A stretch of DNA of 64,000 bases. It comes from Roseiconus lacunae (GTDB taxonomy: Bacteria; Planctomycetota; Planctomycetia; Pirellulales; Pirellulaceae). Below, in pieces: positions 9,623 through 19,430 of this stretch. The first letter of the stretch is position 1. Each line of letters opens with the position of its first letter. A program made the translations under genes and the position numbers. The stretch spans positions 62,001-126,000 of the forward strand of contig NZ_VSZO01000079.1 in assembly GCF_008312935.1 (NCBI RefSeq), written 5' to 3'. The notes under the pieces are model-generated. The model was not told where the DNA came from, did not search any database, and saw only the letters and a list, made by a program, of their open reading frames with translations.

Positions 9623-10492
9623 TTACAGTCGGCAATTGGAAATCGTCGTCTGGAAGATCGCCGTCGCGCCAAGACGTTCGAGTTTTTCCATCACGTCGAT
9701 AATCTCGTCTCGGCGGACCATCACACGAACGCTGCGCAACGTTTCGTCTTCGAGTGTCCCGATGGTCGGTGAATTAAATCCTGGCGTGATCTTCTCGGCG
9801 TCGGCCAGTTTGGCAAGCGGGACATTGTATTCCAACAACGCGAAATCACGGGCGATCACGACACCTTCTAATCGCCGGACGACTCGGTTTGCCATTTCCA
9901 CGTCACGGCAGCGATCGTTTTGGATTAACACCGTTTCGTAAGAACCGATTTCTTCCAGGACCCGCAATCGGTTGGCCGCCAACGTGCTTCCCGTTTCGAC
10001 CAGGTCTACAATCGCATCGGCGACCCCCAATCCGATCATCACTTCGACGCTGCCCGAGAGCGACACCATGTGTGCGAGCGCATTGTGCTGTCCCAAGTAA
10101 GCTTTCGTGACCGACGGAAAACTTGTCGCGATACGTTTCCCATCCAACTCGTTTGCCGATTTGATCTCGCTGTCTTCGGGGATGCAGATCGCTAACCGGC
10201 AGCGGCCGACGCCCAGCCGCATCCGAGTGGAGACATTCGCGTTGGCTTCTTCGACTAAGTCGCTACCGGTGATCCCCATATCGATTGCACCTTCGGCAAC
10301 GAGCGTGGGAATGTCATCGGTTCGCAGAAAAATCATGTCAATCGGCAGACCTTTGACTTTGGCAAACAGGCCGCGATTCTGGCGACGAAAATTAAGCCCC
10401 GCTTGGGCGAGAAGTTCTCCCGAAAGTTCGCTCAGTCGACCCTTGCTTGGAATCCCGATTCGCAGGTTGTTATTGAGTAATCCCATCGTCAT
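9623..10492 (-). CDS. hisG: ATP phosphoribosyltransferase, long form
   Basis: 289 residues, first step of histidine synthesis: PRPP plus ATP gives N1-(5-phosphoribosyl)-ATP. Typical sequence includes LRIGIPSKGRLSE at the N-terminus and DMGITGSDLVEEA. The length and the C-terminal segment (ending TAIFQTTISNCRL) fit the long form, which carries its own ACT-like regulatory domain for feedback by histidine and needs no HisZ. Start at 10492 or at the Met two codons later. It follows hisE by 102 bases on the same strand. Confidence 0.95.
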   Translation of the reverse strand: MTMGLLNNNLRIGIPSKGRLSELSGELLAQAGLNFRRQNRGLFAKVKGLPIDMIFLRTDDIPTLVAEGAIDMGITGSDLVEEANANVSTRMRLGVGRCRLAICIPEDSEIKSANELDGKRIATSFPSVTKAYLGQHNALAHMVSLSGSVEVMIGLGVADAIVDLVETGSTLAANRLRVLEEIGSYETVLIQNDRCRDVEMANRVVRRLEGVVIARDFALLEYNVPLAKLADAEKITPGFNSPTIGTLEDETLRSVRVMVRRDEIIDVMEKLERLGATAIFQTTISNCRL

Positions 10493-10594
10493 TGCTTCAT
10501 TCTACTCTGTTCTGTTATTTCAATTTCGTTCGCACCGATTCGCAGACGTTTGAAGTCGCTTCACCGAAGTTGAGTTGCGATCGGTGGCGGTGTT

Positions 10595-10936
10595 TTATTG
10601 CGAAGGTTTGCGACTGGCCTTTTCGCTTAGCCCCGAGGTGCCTTCGCGCCGCGCTAATTCGGCGGCGACTTCGTCCAGCTCAACACCTCGGTAAGCCAGC
10701 ATGACGAGCGTGTGATAGATCAAATCGCCCGCTTCGTAGACAAAGTGATTGCGTCCTTCGTCACCGGGTTCGTCGGCCGCCTCGATCAATTCGGCAGCCT
10801 CTTCGAGAATCTTCGCGCCAATTTTTTCACTGCCGCCGTCCATCAACTTCGTCGTGTATGACCCGGCGGGACGGGTTTCGGCTCGTTCGGCAAGCGTTTT
10901 CATCAGGCGATCGAGCGGCATTAATGAGTCGGGCAT
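10595..10936 (-). CDS. hisE: Phosphoribosyl-ATP pyrophosphatase
   Basis: 113 residues, all-alpha MazG-like fold. It hydrolyses phosphoribosyl-ATP to phosphoribosyl-AMP, the step after HisG. Diagnostic stretches are KIGAKILEEAAELIEAADE and YEAGDLIYHTLVMLAYRGV, which contain the acidic metal-binding residues. It is a stand-alone HisE rather than a HisIE fusion, so hisI must be elsewhere. The order hisE-hisG places steps 2 and 1 together; hisH lies divergently 275 bases away. Confidence 0.95.
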   Translation of the reverse strand: MPDSLMPLDRLMKTLAERAETRPAGSYTTKLMDGGSEKIGAKILEEAAELIEAADEPGDEGRNHFVYEAGDLIYHTLVMLAYRGVELDEVAAELARREGTSGLSEKASRKPSQ

Positions 10937-11211
10937 CAGGCGTTCCGGTGCTCCAGTTTTTCGTCAGATCGGTTCATTCTGGTCATTGTTTTGCAGCGGA
11001 TCGTAAATCAGACGAGCGATTCCGTCCACCTTCCCACCGGGTCGCTCCGTTTTAGGACGGACCAGACCAGGTCCGGCGAGGGGCATCTCAAGTCGATCAG
11101 GCCTTTTCGTGCGACCGCTCAGTGCCAATCCCCGTACTGGGCGGCGAACGGGTTTCGGTTTAACGTGTCCTAAAATCGGGTGGCCGAAATTCTTCTTTCG
11201 AGACTTGAACC

Positions 11212-11844
11212 ATGATCACAATCGTCGACTACCAAATGGGGAACCTTCGCAGCGTTCAAAAAGCGGTGCAACGCGTCGGCGGCGAGGCCAAGATTTCATC
11301 AGATCCTCATGAAATCGCAACGGCCGATCGGTTAATCCTGCCCGGCGTCGGTGCATTTGGTGACGCGATGGCGGAAATTAATCGACGTGATCTCGCGACA
11401 CCGATCCGCGATTTCTGCCAGACCCGGCGTCCGTTCTTGGGAATCTGCCTCGGCCTGCAATTGCTTTTCGAAGAAGGCTTCGAGCACGGAACCCATCGCG
11501 GACTGGGCATTCTTTCCGGCGACGTCGTTCGCTTTGAACTGCCCGAGCACTTGAAAGTCCCACATATGGGGTGGAACACAGTCAAGAAGCAGAGTGATTG
11601 TGAGTTGCTCGAAGATATTGGCGATTCGTCCCACTTCTATTTCGTGCACTCGTTTTACGTGCGGCCCTCCGATCCATCGGTCGTCGCCCTGACCTGTGAC
11701 TATGGCGGCGACTTTTGTGCCATGATCGCCCAGGGTAACTTGTTTGCCACCCAGTTCCACCCCGAGAAGAGCCAGTCGAATGGGCTGCAGCTTCTCCGTC
11801 GCTTCACCCAACTCGCCAGTCATTCCGGAGCACCGACCGCGTGA
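11212..11844 (+). CDS. hisH: Imidazole glycerol phosphate synthase, glutaminase subunit
   Basis: 210 residues, class I glutamine amidotransferase. It releases ammonia from glutamine for HisF, making imidazole glycerol phosphate and AICAR. The nucleophile Cys79 lies in LGICLGLQ, and the His183/Glu185 pair in QFHPEKSQ; the N-terminus ITIVDYQMGNLRSV is typical. It is divergent from hisE-hisG and no hisF or hisA follows, so the histidine pathway is dispersed, as is common in planctomycetes. Confidence 0.96.
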   Translation: MITIVDYQMGNLRSVQKAVQRVGGEAKISSDPHEIATADRLILPGVGAFGDAMAEINRRDLATPIRDFCQTRRPFLGICLGLQLLFEEGFEHGTHRGLGILSGDVVRFELPEHLKVPHMGWNTVKKQSDCELLEDIGDSSHFYFVHSFYVRPSDPSVVALTCDYGGDFCAMIAQGNLFATQFHPEKSQSNGLQLLRRFTQLASHSGAPTA

Positions 11845-12264
11845 TCGCGGGGGAAGCATCGGCTTTGAGCAGCGACATCGTGTCGGGATGAATGAGCGAC
11901 ATCGCGAGACACCATTTTTCCACATCTCGGAAACTCCGCGATGGCTACTGCGGATAAGGCTGCCAGGTCGACCCATTTTTCCTGGTCTAACAAACGGCAT
12001 TAAAAAAACTTGCTTGTTGTGAGCCGGCGCAACTGCTGTTCACACCAAAAGTTCTGTCGTGCCAAACAAAATCGGCCGCAAAACTTTCGCAGGTCTCCCA
12101 GCTTTCCCCCTTCCCGTTGAGCGAAGTATCGCAATCCTTTGCGGCCGCTGATGGCAAGCGTCAGTGGCTGACGCGTGTCGGGGCGGTGTTCGAGCTTCGT
12201 CGCGACGATTTTCGCGAGTGTCGAAGGCCGGCTCCCATTCCGTACTCAACGATGGAGACTGTTT
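11845..12264. other. Intergenic region between hisH and the CAP-domain gene
   Basis: About 420 bases. No tRNA, terminator or protein of recognisable character; open frames on both strands lack family features. It probably contains the promoter of the CAP-domain gene. Confidence 0.4.
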
Positions 12265-12882
12265 GTGTTCCTGTATCCCCATGTAAGAATCCTCAACCTG
12301 TTTGCAGCTGCGATGGTCATGCTGCCGATGTTGACTACGTCGGCGATCGCACAAGACGTCGTAGCGAATTCGCCTCGCTCGGCCGGGCGTGCGACCACGT
12401 TAACGAATTCAACGGTTGTGACTCCGGGGCGATATTACTGCTCGCGGTGCCAAACGTGGCACCAACGTCAAGTGTCGACCAGCGTTGCGCCGCAAGCGAC
12501 CGCAATTCCGCAAACCGCCGGCAATGCGGTGAGGCGGGTAGCTGCGGGGTCGGCGGAGGTGTTGCGGTCGTCAGCCGGCATCCAAAATGTGCTGTCGGTC
12601 TTGAATCGTCAGCGATCACGTCAAGGATTGCGTAGCCTTCGACCCGACCCGGCTTTGCAGGCGGTTGCCGAACGCCGTGCTCAGCAGATGGCGAGCATGG
12701 GGACGAAGTCGCATCCACCGGGATCGTTTTCGCCTGGCCGATACGAGGGTGTCGGCTGGTCCAGTTCCTACTCGCCCAACGGGGTTTATGCGTGCTATAC
12801 AAGCGATCCCAGCATGAGCGTCGCCGGGGCGGCAATGGCGACCGGACGAGATGGCGTCTATTTCGCAGTGGTTTACCGCTAG
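12265..12882 (+). CDS. Exported CAP (SCP/PR1-like) domain protein
   Basis: 205 residues from GTG 12265, which has GGAG seven bases upstream and gives a signal peptide (ILNLFAAAMVMLPMLTTSAIAQ); the frame is open further up to a GTG at 12175. After a linker with a CSRCQTWH pair, the C-terminal domain reads LNRQRSRQGLRSLRPDPALQ, then AERRAQQMASMGTKSH, then a GRDGVYFAVVYR end. This is the CAP fold, with the ERRAQQ helix and terminal aromatic strand. One of the usual active-site His residues appears lost. Function is unknown; members are extracellular or periplasmic. The next gene starts 32 bases downstream. Confidence 0.75.
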   Translation: MFLYPHVRILNLFAAAMVMLPMLTTSAIAQDVVANSPRSAGRATTLTNSTVVTPGRYYCSRCQTWHQRQVSTSVAPQATAIPQTAGNAVRRVAAGSAEVLRSSAGIQNVLSVLNRQRSRQGLRSLRPDPALQAVAERRAQQMASMGTKSHPPGSFSPGRYEGVGWSSSYSPNGVYACYTSDPSMSVAGAAMATGRDGVYFAVVYR

Positions 12883-12914
12883 TTGAAACTGGGGGCATCG
12901 ACCGCCGCGAATTG

Positions 12915-13748
12915 ATGGCTTGGGTGTCGGCGATGTTCGCAGGAATCCAAGTGGTGGGCATGAGATTCGATTCGCTGGCTGCCTCGCCGCCGATGGCATC
13001 GGCGATGTCGAACGATCAACCGTTCATGTCTGCCGAGCAAGCTCGGCAGACGGTCCAAGAATTAATCGATTCGAGCTTGCAGTATTGCCCTCGAGCTTAC
13101 GAGGGCGATAAGCACTGGGGCGACACGAAGAAGGTTTGGGCGGGGATTCGCGTTGGACGTGAGGGGCTGCGGATCACGACGCATCGGCGTTGGAAAGAGG
13201 TCAAGCATGGCCTGCAAACTAAGTACGAAGTCTCGCTACCGGGAGACCCGAATGCCGCGCCTCCGATTTATGTCCAAGTCCATTCGGTCACTCCGAATCG
13301 TCCGCTCGACGGTGGTCTTTGCCACGGTTGGAAAATCCACACGGATTTAATCGCGCCGCTGGATTTTAAGGCCCGTATTGAGCGTTGGACGCGAGGCCTT
13401 CAGTTCTACAGTGTTGAGGTGACTGGCAAAGTCAAACTCGGTTTGAAACTGGTAGGACGACTTGATGCCTATCCCGATTACGGGGAGCTACCGCCCGCAG
13501 TAATCATCGATCCATCGGTAGAGAAGGCCGATCTGACCTTGATGGCCCTGGACGTTGATCGGGTCAGTAAGCTCGGTGGCGAGGTCGCTGAGCAATGGGG
13601 AGAACTGGTCGAAAAGATCACCCGGGCGGTCCTGCTGGATGATTTCAATGAGCGATTGCCCGACAAATTGAACCGAGCGATCGACAAAAAACGTGATCGA
13701 TTGCGACTTTCTATCACGGATTGGATTCGCAAAATCCAACCGTCTTAG
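12915..13748 (+). CDS. Exported hypothetical protein
   Basis: 277 residues from ATG 12915, chosen because the longer frame (from 12792) would overlap the CAP gene and because this start gives a short hydrophobic leader (AWVSAMFAGIQVVG). The mature part has alternating beta-type segments (IRVGREGLRITTHRRWKEV, FYSVEVTGKVKLGLKLVGRL) and an amphipathic helical C-terminus rich in Lys/Arg. I recognise no family. The beta-rich middle and the envelope location suggest a periplasmic binding or structural role. It is likely co-transcribed with the CAP gene. Confidence 0.6.
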   Translation: MAWVSAMFAGIQVVGMRFDSLAASPPMASAMSNDQPFMSAEQARQTVQELIDSSLQYCPRAYEGDKHWGDTKKVWAGIRVGREGLRITTHRRWKEVKHGLQTKYEVSLPGDPNAAPPIYVQVHSVTPNRPLDGGLCHGWKIHTDLIAPLDFKARIERWTRGLQFYSVEVTGKVKLGLKLVGRLDAYPDYGELPPAVIIDPSVEKADLTLMALDVDRVSKLGGEVAEQWGELVEKITRAVLLDDFNERLPDKLNRAIDKKRDRLRLSITDWIRKIQPS

Positions 13749-13931
13749 CAGGGAGAGCCCGCTGTTAACGGCGGATTTCGTAACGCAAGGCGGCGACAGG
13801 AAACATTTGTGCCCGCTTGGGAGGACCATTCCGGACCACCCCGCGGCCGAGATTTTCCGTCGGTCCCCAGGTACGAAGCGGGGGAGATCGAGGTAGACTC
13901 TCGTCTGGACCTGCTATTCTTGTGGTGAACG

Positions 13932-16403
13932 ATGGATATAACTGCTTGCCCTTGCTGTCACGAACTCGTCCGTGTGGCCTCCATGAAGGTGCCCGCCGAC
14001 TGTGCGATTCAATGTCCTTGGTGCGACGAGGTTTCTGCCGCCGAACGATGGCTGAAACAATTGCCGCCGATCGCGACGATCGTTTATCCCCAGGGTGGGG
14101 AGACCGGCCTGGCATTGCCTCCCGACGTGTCGGGTATGGACGAACACCTACAGGGTACTCAGGGGCAAAGCCCCCTCGGATGCGACCTCGCAGGACCTGA
14201 AGCCGCCAGCCCCGGCGCTTTTTGCCACGGTTCTGGCGAACAAGAGGCCGCCGTCGCGAACGGGGCGGATCGCTCAAGCCGGCGACTCGCCGCTGACTCC
14301 AGCAACCTCACCCTGGATGATCTTTCGGCGACATCCCTTCGTCAGGATGAATTGGTCGAGAAGGTCCACCAGGAGCTCGAAAGTCTTCGGCATGATGGGC
14401 CGCCCAAGGACGGGCCCAGCTGGACAACGCCTTCGGGCGACCAGAGTGATGCGACGTTCGAGTCATCGCCGAGCCACGATGCGATCGCCGGAGACACTGC
14501 CGCCGGAGACACTGCCGAAGGGGACATTATCTTAAACGACACCGCCGATAGCACTTCCGTCTCATTTGCCGAACCGATCGCGATCACCAAAACGCCGGCA
14601 GAACATTCGCAAGAAGATCTCGTCGCGGATCCTGCACCGAGCGAAACGCGACGGCCGACGTTGGAAGAAATCGAAGAAGCTTGGGCGGAAAGCGAGTCCT
14701 ATTCGAAAGCAGATGACGAGGATGGAGACGGCGAGGATGTCATAGAAGGCGACGCGTTCGGATCTTCGGACGATGATTTTGATGCAACGGTGTCAGATGA
14801 GGATCCGAGCTTTGATGACGAGCTTGAGCAACTTGCGCTACGCGATCGACACCAGGCGACGCCGTTTACCTTCGACGAAGACGATCGTCCATACTATCGT
14901 CAGAACGGTTGGGGGAAGCGCCGGCAGAGCGCGATCCGGTTTTTCAAGATCGCCGCGCCAAGCCTGATGGCTTTACCGATCTTAGCCTACATCCTGATCC
15001 TCGCCAAAGTCGATCTCGGATTCTATCCGTTCGATGGCTCCAGTCACTCAGCGATGGTCCAAGGGAACGCGTCGTCATCCGGTGCTGATGATCTTCCAGT
15101 TGCGACATCCGCTAACGATGATTCAACGGGGGCGTCAGTGTCAGACCATGATTCTGACATGGAAGCCGCTGATACTGGCAAAACGAAGGATGACGAAGTC
15201 GACTCCCCGGCGCCTATGTTGACCACATTATCAGACACGCGCGACAACGTGTCCGGCGCGACGAACGAAGACGTGGGTGATGGTTGGATTGCGAGTGACA
15301 AGCAGGCAACTTCGATCAATACCGATCAGTTTCAACCAACCAATGATTCCGTGGTTGCCGTATTGCCGTCGTCGAGTTGGGCGGCTTCATCGATCGACAC
15401 CGACAATACGATCGCCGGTGTGACCGACAACGACGATGGCTCCATCGTAGAGCTGATACAGTCGATTAAGACGGACGTCGAGCCGGTCGATGACTTGGAC
15501 GGTCAACCAAGAAGAACCATCGAAATGATCGCCCGCGAGCAAGCGTTGCAACGTCACAAACGTCTTCATCAACCAACATCGCCAGATCGAATCGAAAGTG
15601 ACGCCTCGGTTGCGGCCGACCAATCAGATCTTGCCTCGGAATCTCATTCGCCCTCGCCCGAGTTGGTCATCGATGATGCGGTTCCCCCGATCACGTCCGA
15701 ATTGACCAACCCTGTCCGACAAGCGAGTGCGGAAGCGACGGTCGGCATGAGCTTTCCGCCCAGCGAAGCGTTACCTTTACCCGAGCGAGCAGATCCGATC
15801 GAGCCGGCCGAAGTAGACACGCAAACCACAGAAGCGACCGCACCGGATGAGCTGGAAACGAGTGAACGAGCCCACGGCGTTTCCGAAGGCGGTACGTCTG
15901 AGGGCAGTACGTCTGAGGGCAGTGGAGCCGAGGTTGTTTCGGTCAGCGGCGACGCGGCGTTGCTCGCCTGTCAGCAAGTCGTTCGACAATTGGAAGCCAT
16001 CGGTGCCGATCACCTGTCGGATCGTGAAGCAACGATGGCGACGGTGAAAGCCTACCGAAACGTCTCGCGTTTGGCTGATTTCGTTGATGAGGCGGATACT
16101 CCCAAGCTTGATGCCGTATTCGAGGCCCTCGCCGACGAAGGAACGCTTTCTGAACTGGAATCACTTTGTGCCGCTTGGATCGACTGGCCAAAGCGGCAGA
16201 CAAAAGGAATCTTGTTAATCGGAACGCTAACCACCAACGGTAATTCGCGAGCATTTGTCTTGGGTGATAAGACACGCCTGAGCATCGTCGGCGAAACAAG
16301 TCTGGAAATAAACGACGACGAACGATGTATTGCGCTTGCTGAAATTGTTTCGGGTGAATCTCCGGCAAGTGTGCGCCTCATTCGAGTCGATGCGGTGCCA
16401 TAG
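13932..16403 (+). CDS. Large acidic single-span protein with N-terminal zinc-ribbon-like motif
   Basis: 823 residues. The N-terminus has two Cys knuckles (ACPCC at 5-9 and CPWC at 28-31), resembling a zinc ribbon. A long, strongly acidic, disordered region follows, with short tandem repeats such as GDTAAGDTAEGD and TSEGSTSEGSG. One membrane helix sits near 335-360 (LMALPILAYILILAKVDLGF). More acidic linker follows, then a folded C-terminal domain from about 675 to 823. The cytoplasmic ribbon, acidic linker, helix and external domain resemble planctomycete membrane scaffolds in outline, but no specific function can be named. Confidence 0.65.
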   Translation: MDITACPCCHELVRVASMKVPADCAIQCPWCDEVSAAERWLKQLPPIATIVYPQGGETGLALPPDVSGMDEHLQGTQGQSPLGCDLAGPEAASPGAFCHGSGEQEAAVANGADRSSRRLAADSSNLTLDDLSATSLRQDELVEKVHQELESLRHDGPPKDGPSWTTPSGDQSDATFESSPSHDAIAGDTAAGDTAEGDIILNDTADSTSVSFAEPIAITKTPAEHSQEDLVADPAPSETRRPTLEEIEEAWAESESYSKADDEDGDGEDVIEGDAFGSSDDDFDATVSDEDPSFDDELEQLALRDRHQATPFTFDEDDRPYYRQNGWGKRRQSAIRFFKIAAPSLMALPILAYILILAKVDLGFYPFDGSSHSAMVQGNASSSGADDLPVATSANDDSTGASVSDHDSDMEAADTGKTKDDEVDSPAPMLTTLSDTRDNVSGATNEDVGDGWIASDKQATSINTDQFQPTNDSVVAVLPSSSWAASSIDTDNTIAGVTDNDDGSIVELIQSIKTDVEPVDDLDGQPRRTIEMIAREQALQRHKRLHQPTSPDRIESDASVAADQSDLASESHSPSPELVIDDAVPPITSELTNPVRQASAEATVGMSFPPSEALPLPERADPIEPAEVDTQTTEATAPDELETSERAHGVSEGGTSEGSTSEGSGAEVVSVSGDAALLACQQVVRQLEAIGADHLSDREATMATVKAYRNVSRLADFVDEADTPKLDAVFEALADEGTLSELESLCAAWIDWPKRQTKGILLIGTLTTNGNSRAFVLGDKTRLSIVGETSLEINDDERCIALAEIVSGESPASVRLIRVDAVP

Positions 16404-16452
16404 ATAAGCCGGCTTGCGGATGAACCTCGAATGAAACTGGACTTGAGTCACG

Positions 16453-17454
16453 ATGAACAACGATGTGAAGCCAGAGCCACTTTCCGGCTCTGACAGTGAG
16501 ACATCGCTGCTGGGCACGCTCACCTATGGCTTATCGTTGCCCGAGCGTACCGCGCGAAGTGCTTCGGCCGTCGTCGGCGGGTTGGTGAACGAAACAGCTG
16601 GCTGGCTAATTCCGGTGGCCTTTCGTTCGTCGAAGACTTATGCCGCATTCATCGGACAAGCACTCGACATGATGATTCACGATGTCGGTGGGGTCGCCAA
16701 ACAGCAAATTTCTCCGCAGCAGAACGAAGAGGCCGCACTGGCGCAAAAAGCTGTCGGCGGACTGCTCGACTTGGCCGGAGCGGCAACGCTGCACCTTTCT
16801 CCGCTCACCGTCTTGGCCGTTTTCAATGACGTCGCCTACGGTTCCAGCCATTACCTCAAGCGACTCAGTGAAGAACTCAAGCGTGAGGGCATCATCGACG
16901 AATCTTCAAGCATCGACCGAGTTTCTGATCTCGTAGAAGCCTTACAGAACACCGGCCTACGTGCCTCCAAAGCAGCCGAGGCTCCGCCGATGAGTTTGGA
17001 AGCGATGACCAGCACCATCAGTGAGATCGCGGCCCAGGTCCAGCAAGTTGACCCCAGTCAGCTTATTCCGCAAAGCGAGGTCACACGGATGTGGCAAGAG
17101 ATGGAAGTGGCGGCGGGCCAATCCGGCGTCGGGATCTGGGATGTCAGTACCACAATGACCATGTTTGCCATCGACCGTCTGTCGCTTTCGACACGCGGTG
17201 CACTTTCGACGGTGCGTGTGGCAGGTAGCTTGCTTGATGAACACCTGTTCGCACACTACAGCGATGCCTTGGTGTCGATCCATGAAAAAGGGTTTTATGA
17301 AACCCTTTCTGCTTCCTCGGCGCCTTACCTGGACGCGGTTTGGCATAACTTCGATACCGGCCGAGAAACGTGGACTGAAGAACTGGTGACCGGACGAATT
17401 CCAAAGCGACTTTGGTCCAAATTTGTGAGTTGGTTCAAAAGTCCGGCGGAATAG
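16453..17454 (+). CDS. Hypothetical protein with hydrophobic segments
   Basis: 333 residues, starting 49 bases after the preceding stop. It has no signal peptide, but several moderately hydrophobic stretches (ASAVVGGLVNETAGWLIPVA; AVGGLLDLAGAATLHLSPLT; STRGALSTVRVAGSLLDEHL) that could be amphipathic or membrane-associated helices. It is rich in Ala/Ser and largely helical. I do not recognise the family. It is probably in one transcript with the acidic membrane protein upstream. Confidence 0.55.
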   Translation: MNNDVKPEPLSGSDSETSLLGTLTYGLSLPERTARSASAVVGGLVNETAGWLIPVAFRSSKTYAAFIGQALDMMIHDVGGVAKQQISPQQNEEAALAQKAVGGLLDLAGAATLHLSPLTVLAVFNDVAYGSSHYLKRLSEELKREGIIDESSSIDRVSDLVEALQNTGLRASKAAEAPPMSLEAMTSTISEIAAQVQQVDPSQLIPQSEVTRMWQEMEVAAGQSGVGIWDVSTTMTMFAIDRLSLSTRGALSTVRVAGSLLDEHLFAHYSDALVSIHEKGFYETLSASSAPYLDAVWHNFDTGRETWTEELVTGRIPKRLWSKFVSWFKSPAE

Positions 17455-17749
17455 TGTCCCACCCACAGCGTTCGCCGACAATCACGCTACACTGAATATC
17501 GCTTCGGACCGTCACCTCAGAGACCTACCAAGTGGTGATTTGAAACAGCCGTATCGCGTCTGGCGGCGTGTTTTTGCCAGGGTTTTCCTGCCAGAGGTCA
17601 CTCGTGAAACTTCCGAGTGAACGGACGCTGGCTGATCATTCGCACGTGAAATGCCATTTGGTAGGCGATGCCGGGCGATCCGCAGCAAGCTTCCAATCCA
17701 GTTCGTCAACACGTTGACGACCTCCCGCCTCGAACTTCGCGTCCCCGCA

Positions 17750-18712
17750 ATGCCTGCCTTTGAAGTTTCTCAATCGATCGACATTAACTCCGATCCGAAT
17801 ACGGTGTTCGATCACCTTCGTGAATTTAAAAACTGGAAGCAATGGTCGCCTTGGATCCTCGCCGATCCGAAGTGTGAATTGAGCTATACCGAACCGACCG
17901 ATCAAGTCGGTGGCGGCTATCGTTGGCACAGCCAAATTATTGGCGAAGGCGAAATGAAGCATCTGGAAATCGCCGAGCCCGTCGATCAAGTCGCCGGAAA
18001 GTTGCAAGCCGATTTGCAGTTCATAAAGCCATGGAAATCGCAAGCCGATGTCCAGTTTATCGTCCGCCCGACGACTGATAGCGAAGGTAGCATCGGGACG
18101 ATCGTGACCTGGAACATGAAAAGCACCTTGCCAATCTTTATGTTCTGGATGAAACGGCTGATGGTGTCCATGATTTCGATGGATTACGACCGTGGCCTTA
18201 GGATGCTCAAAGCGTTGATCGAGACAGGCAAGATCGAATCGGAAACACAAGTCCACGGCATCGAGACCGTCGGCGAGCGCCGCGTAGTGGGGCGTTCCAC
18301 GAACGTTCGGCTACAAGAAATCGGCCCGGCGATGGAGCGAGACATTCGCGAGATTCATCGTCAGCTCTCCGCCGCCGGGATTGCGACCGACGGCACTTGG
18401 ATGGCCATCTACAATCAGATGAATCTCAAAACCCAAGCGTTGACATATTTTGTCGGAATGGAGGTCGGAGCCGATGTCTCGATTCCCTCCGGCTTGCAAT
18501 CACAATCGGTGGAGACAGCGAAATACATGCATGTTTCGCATCATGGTTGCTACCAACACCTTGGGAACGCTTGGTTCACCGCGCATCAGCGAATCCGCTC
18601 GGACGGCCATAAGTATGCCGCCCGAAAACCATCGCTAGAAGTCTATCGCAACAATCCGGACGAAACGCCATCGGAAGAACTGCTTACGGATGTTTATGTG
18701 CCCGTGAAGTAG
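17750..18712 (+). CDS. SRPBCC (polyketide cyclase-like) plus GyrI-like domain protein
   Basis: 320 residues from ATG 17750; upstream codons to 17651 do not fit the fold. The N-terminal half is a SRPBCC/START-like domain (SQSIDINSDPNTVFDHLREF, then WKQWSPWILADP). The C-terminal half, from about residue 165, is a GyrI-like effector-binding domain ending TPSEELLTDVYVPVK, typical of AraC effector and SOUL-like folds. Both domains bind small hydrophobic ligands. This tandem architecture occurs in soluble cytoplasmic proteins of unknown substrate. It stands alone. Confidence 0.85.
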   Translation: MPAFEVSQSIDINSDPNTVFDHLREFKNWKQWSPWILADPKCELSYTEPTDQVGGGYRWHSQIIGEGEMKHLEIAEPVDQVAGKLQADLQFIKPWKSQADVQFIVRPTTDSEGSIGTIVTWNMKSTLPIFMFWMKRLMVSMISMDYDRGLRMLKALIETGKIESETQVHGIETVGERRVVGRSTNVRLQEIGPAMERDIREIHRQLSAAGIATDGTWMAIYNQMNLKTQALTYFVGMEVGADVSIPSGLQSQSVETAKYMHVSHHGCYQHLGNAWFTAHQRIRSDGHKYAARKPSLEVYRNNPDETPSEELLTDVYVPVK

Positions 18713-18856
18713 CAGTGGATGACCATTGCCATTTGCACGCTTTGATTTCAAGATCGCGGGAATCGCTGGAAGTCTCAATTGGTCCCCGCAAATCGCGAAA
18801 ACCCATGGTGACGTCCGCTTGCGTCTGAACCAAGATTTTGAAAACAGTGCGAACTG

Positions 18857-19114
18857 CTAGCTGGTTGAGTTCATGTCTTTGAGCGATTTGCCCAACCGCT
18901 TTCGGCTAGCAGCGGTGGTGGTGGCCTTTTTGCGGGTTCGAGTCGCGGTGCTCGTCGACGACGAACCGGAATCATTGGACAGAAGGGCCGCTAATGTCGG
19001 TTGTGAATCGGGAGCGTTGTCGGGAAGTCCAATCTGCTCGACCGCATCGCTGACGCCCATCAGCACTGATTTGCGAACGCCATCACGCAGCCATTGAAAA
19101 AAGTTCATATCCAT
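18857..19114 (-). CDS. Small conserved-looking protein
   Basis: 85 residues; the Met at residue 3 is an equally good start. The N-terminal half (MNFFQWLRDGVRKSVLMGVSDAVEQIGLP) looks like an amphipathic helix pair. The C-terminal half is Ser/Thr/Lys/Arg-rich (RTRKKATTTAASRKRLGKSL), similar to histone H1-like basic tails. I believe the N-terminal block recurs in Rhodopirellula-type genomes, from memory only. The basic tail might contact nucleic acid; this is inference. Confidence 0.6.
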   Translation of the reverse strand: MDMNFFQWLRDGVRKSVLMGVSDAVEQIGLPDNAPDSQPTLAALLSNDSGSSSTSTATRTRKKATTTAASRKRLGKSLKDMNSTS

Positions 19115-19328
19115 AGTCGACTGACTTTGCCATTTTTCGGGGGCGAATTAAACCGCCAGCGTCGCCATGTCCATCGATGGCAACGTGACACTTCCTTTCT
19201 AATTCGGCTTCTAAAAAGATTTGACAGTCGACGTCCAGCCTAATTTTCCACGCACCGATACCGTTTGCCCAGCGAAGCGACTGAGGAAGCGGCGTTTGCT
19301 TAGTGCGCCGGCTGGACCAAACAATTTA

Positions 19329-19430
19329 GGTTCGACTCATCAGCCGACGGGCGTTCGCCTCGGCCATTGCACCGAAACCATGGCCACGCCATGTGCTTAC
19401 CCTGATTTCAGATGATGACGAAGCATTAGG
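19329..19430 (+). repeat. Imperfect palindromic intergenic repeat, copy A
   Basis: About 100 bases, colinear with the copy at 61281-61384. It shares the ATCAGCCGACGGGcgTT start, the central CACCGAAACC, a right arm (TGGCcACGCCAT) complementary to the left, and a TGACGAAGC-TTAGG end. In this copy the outer ends also form an inverted pair (TTCGACTCATC with GATGATGACGAA). It overlaps the last codon of the ApbE gene. Confidence 0.7.
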
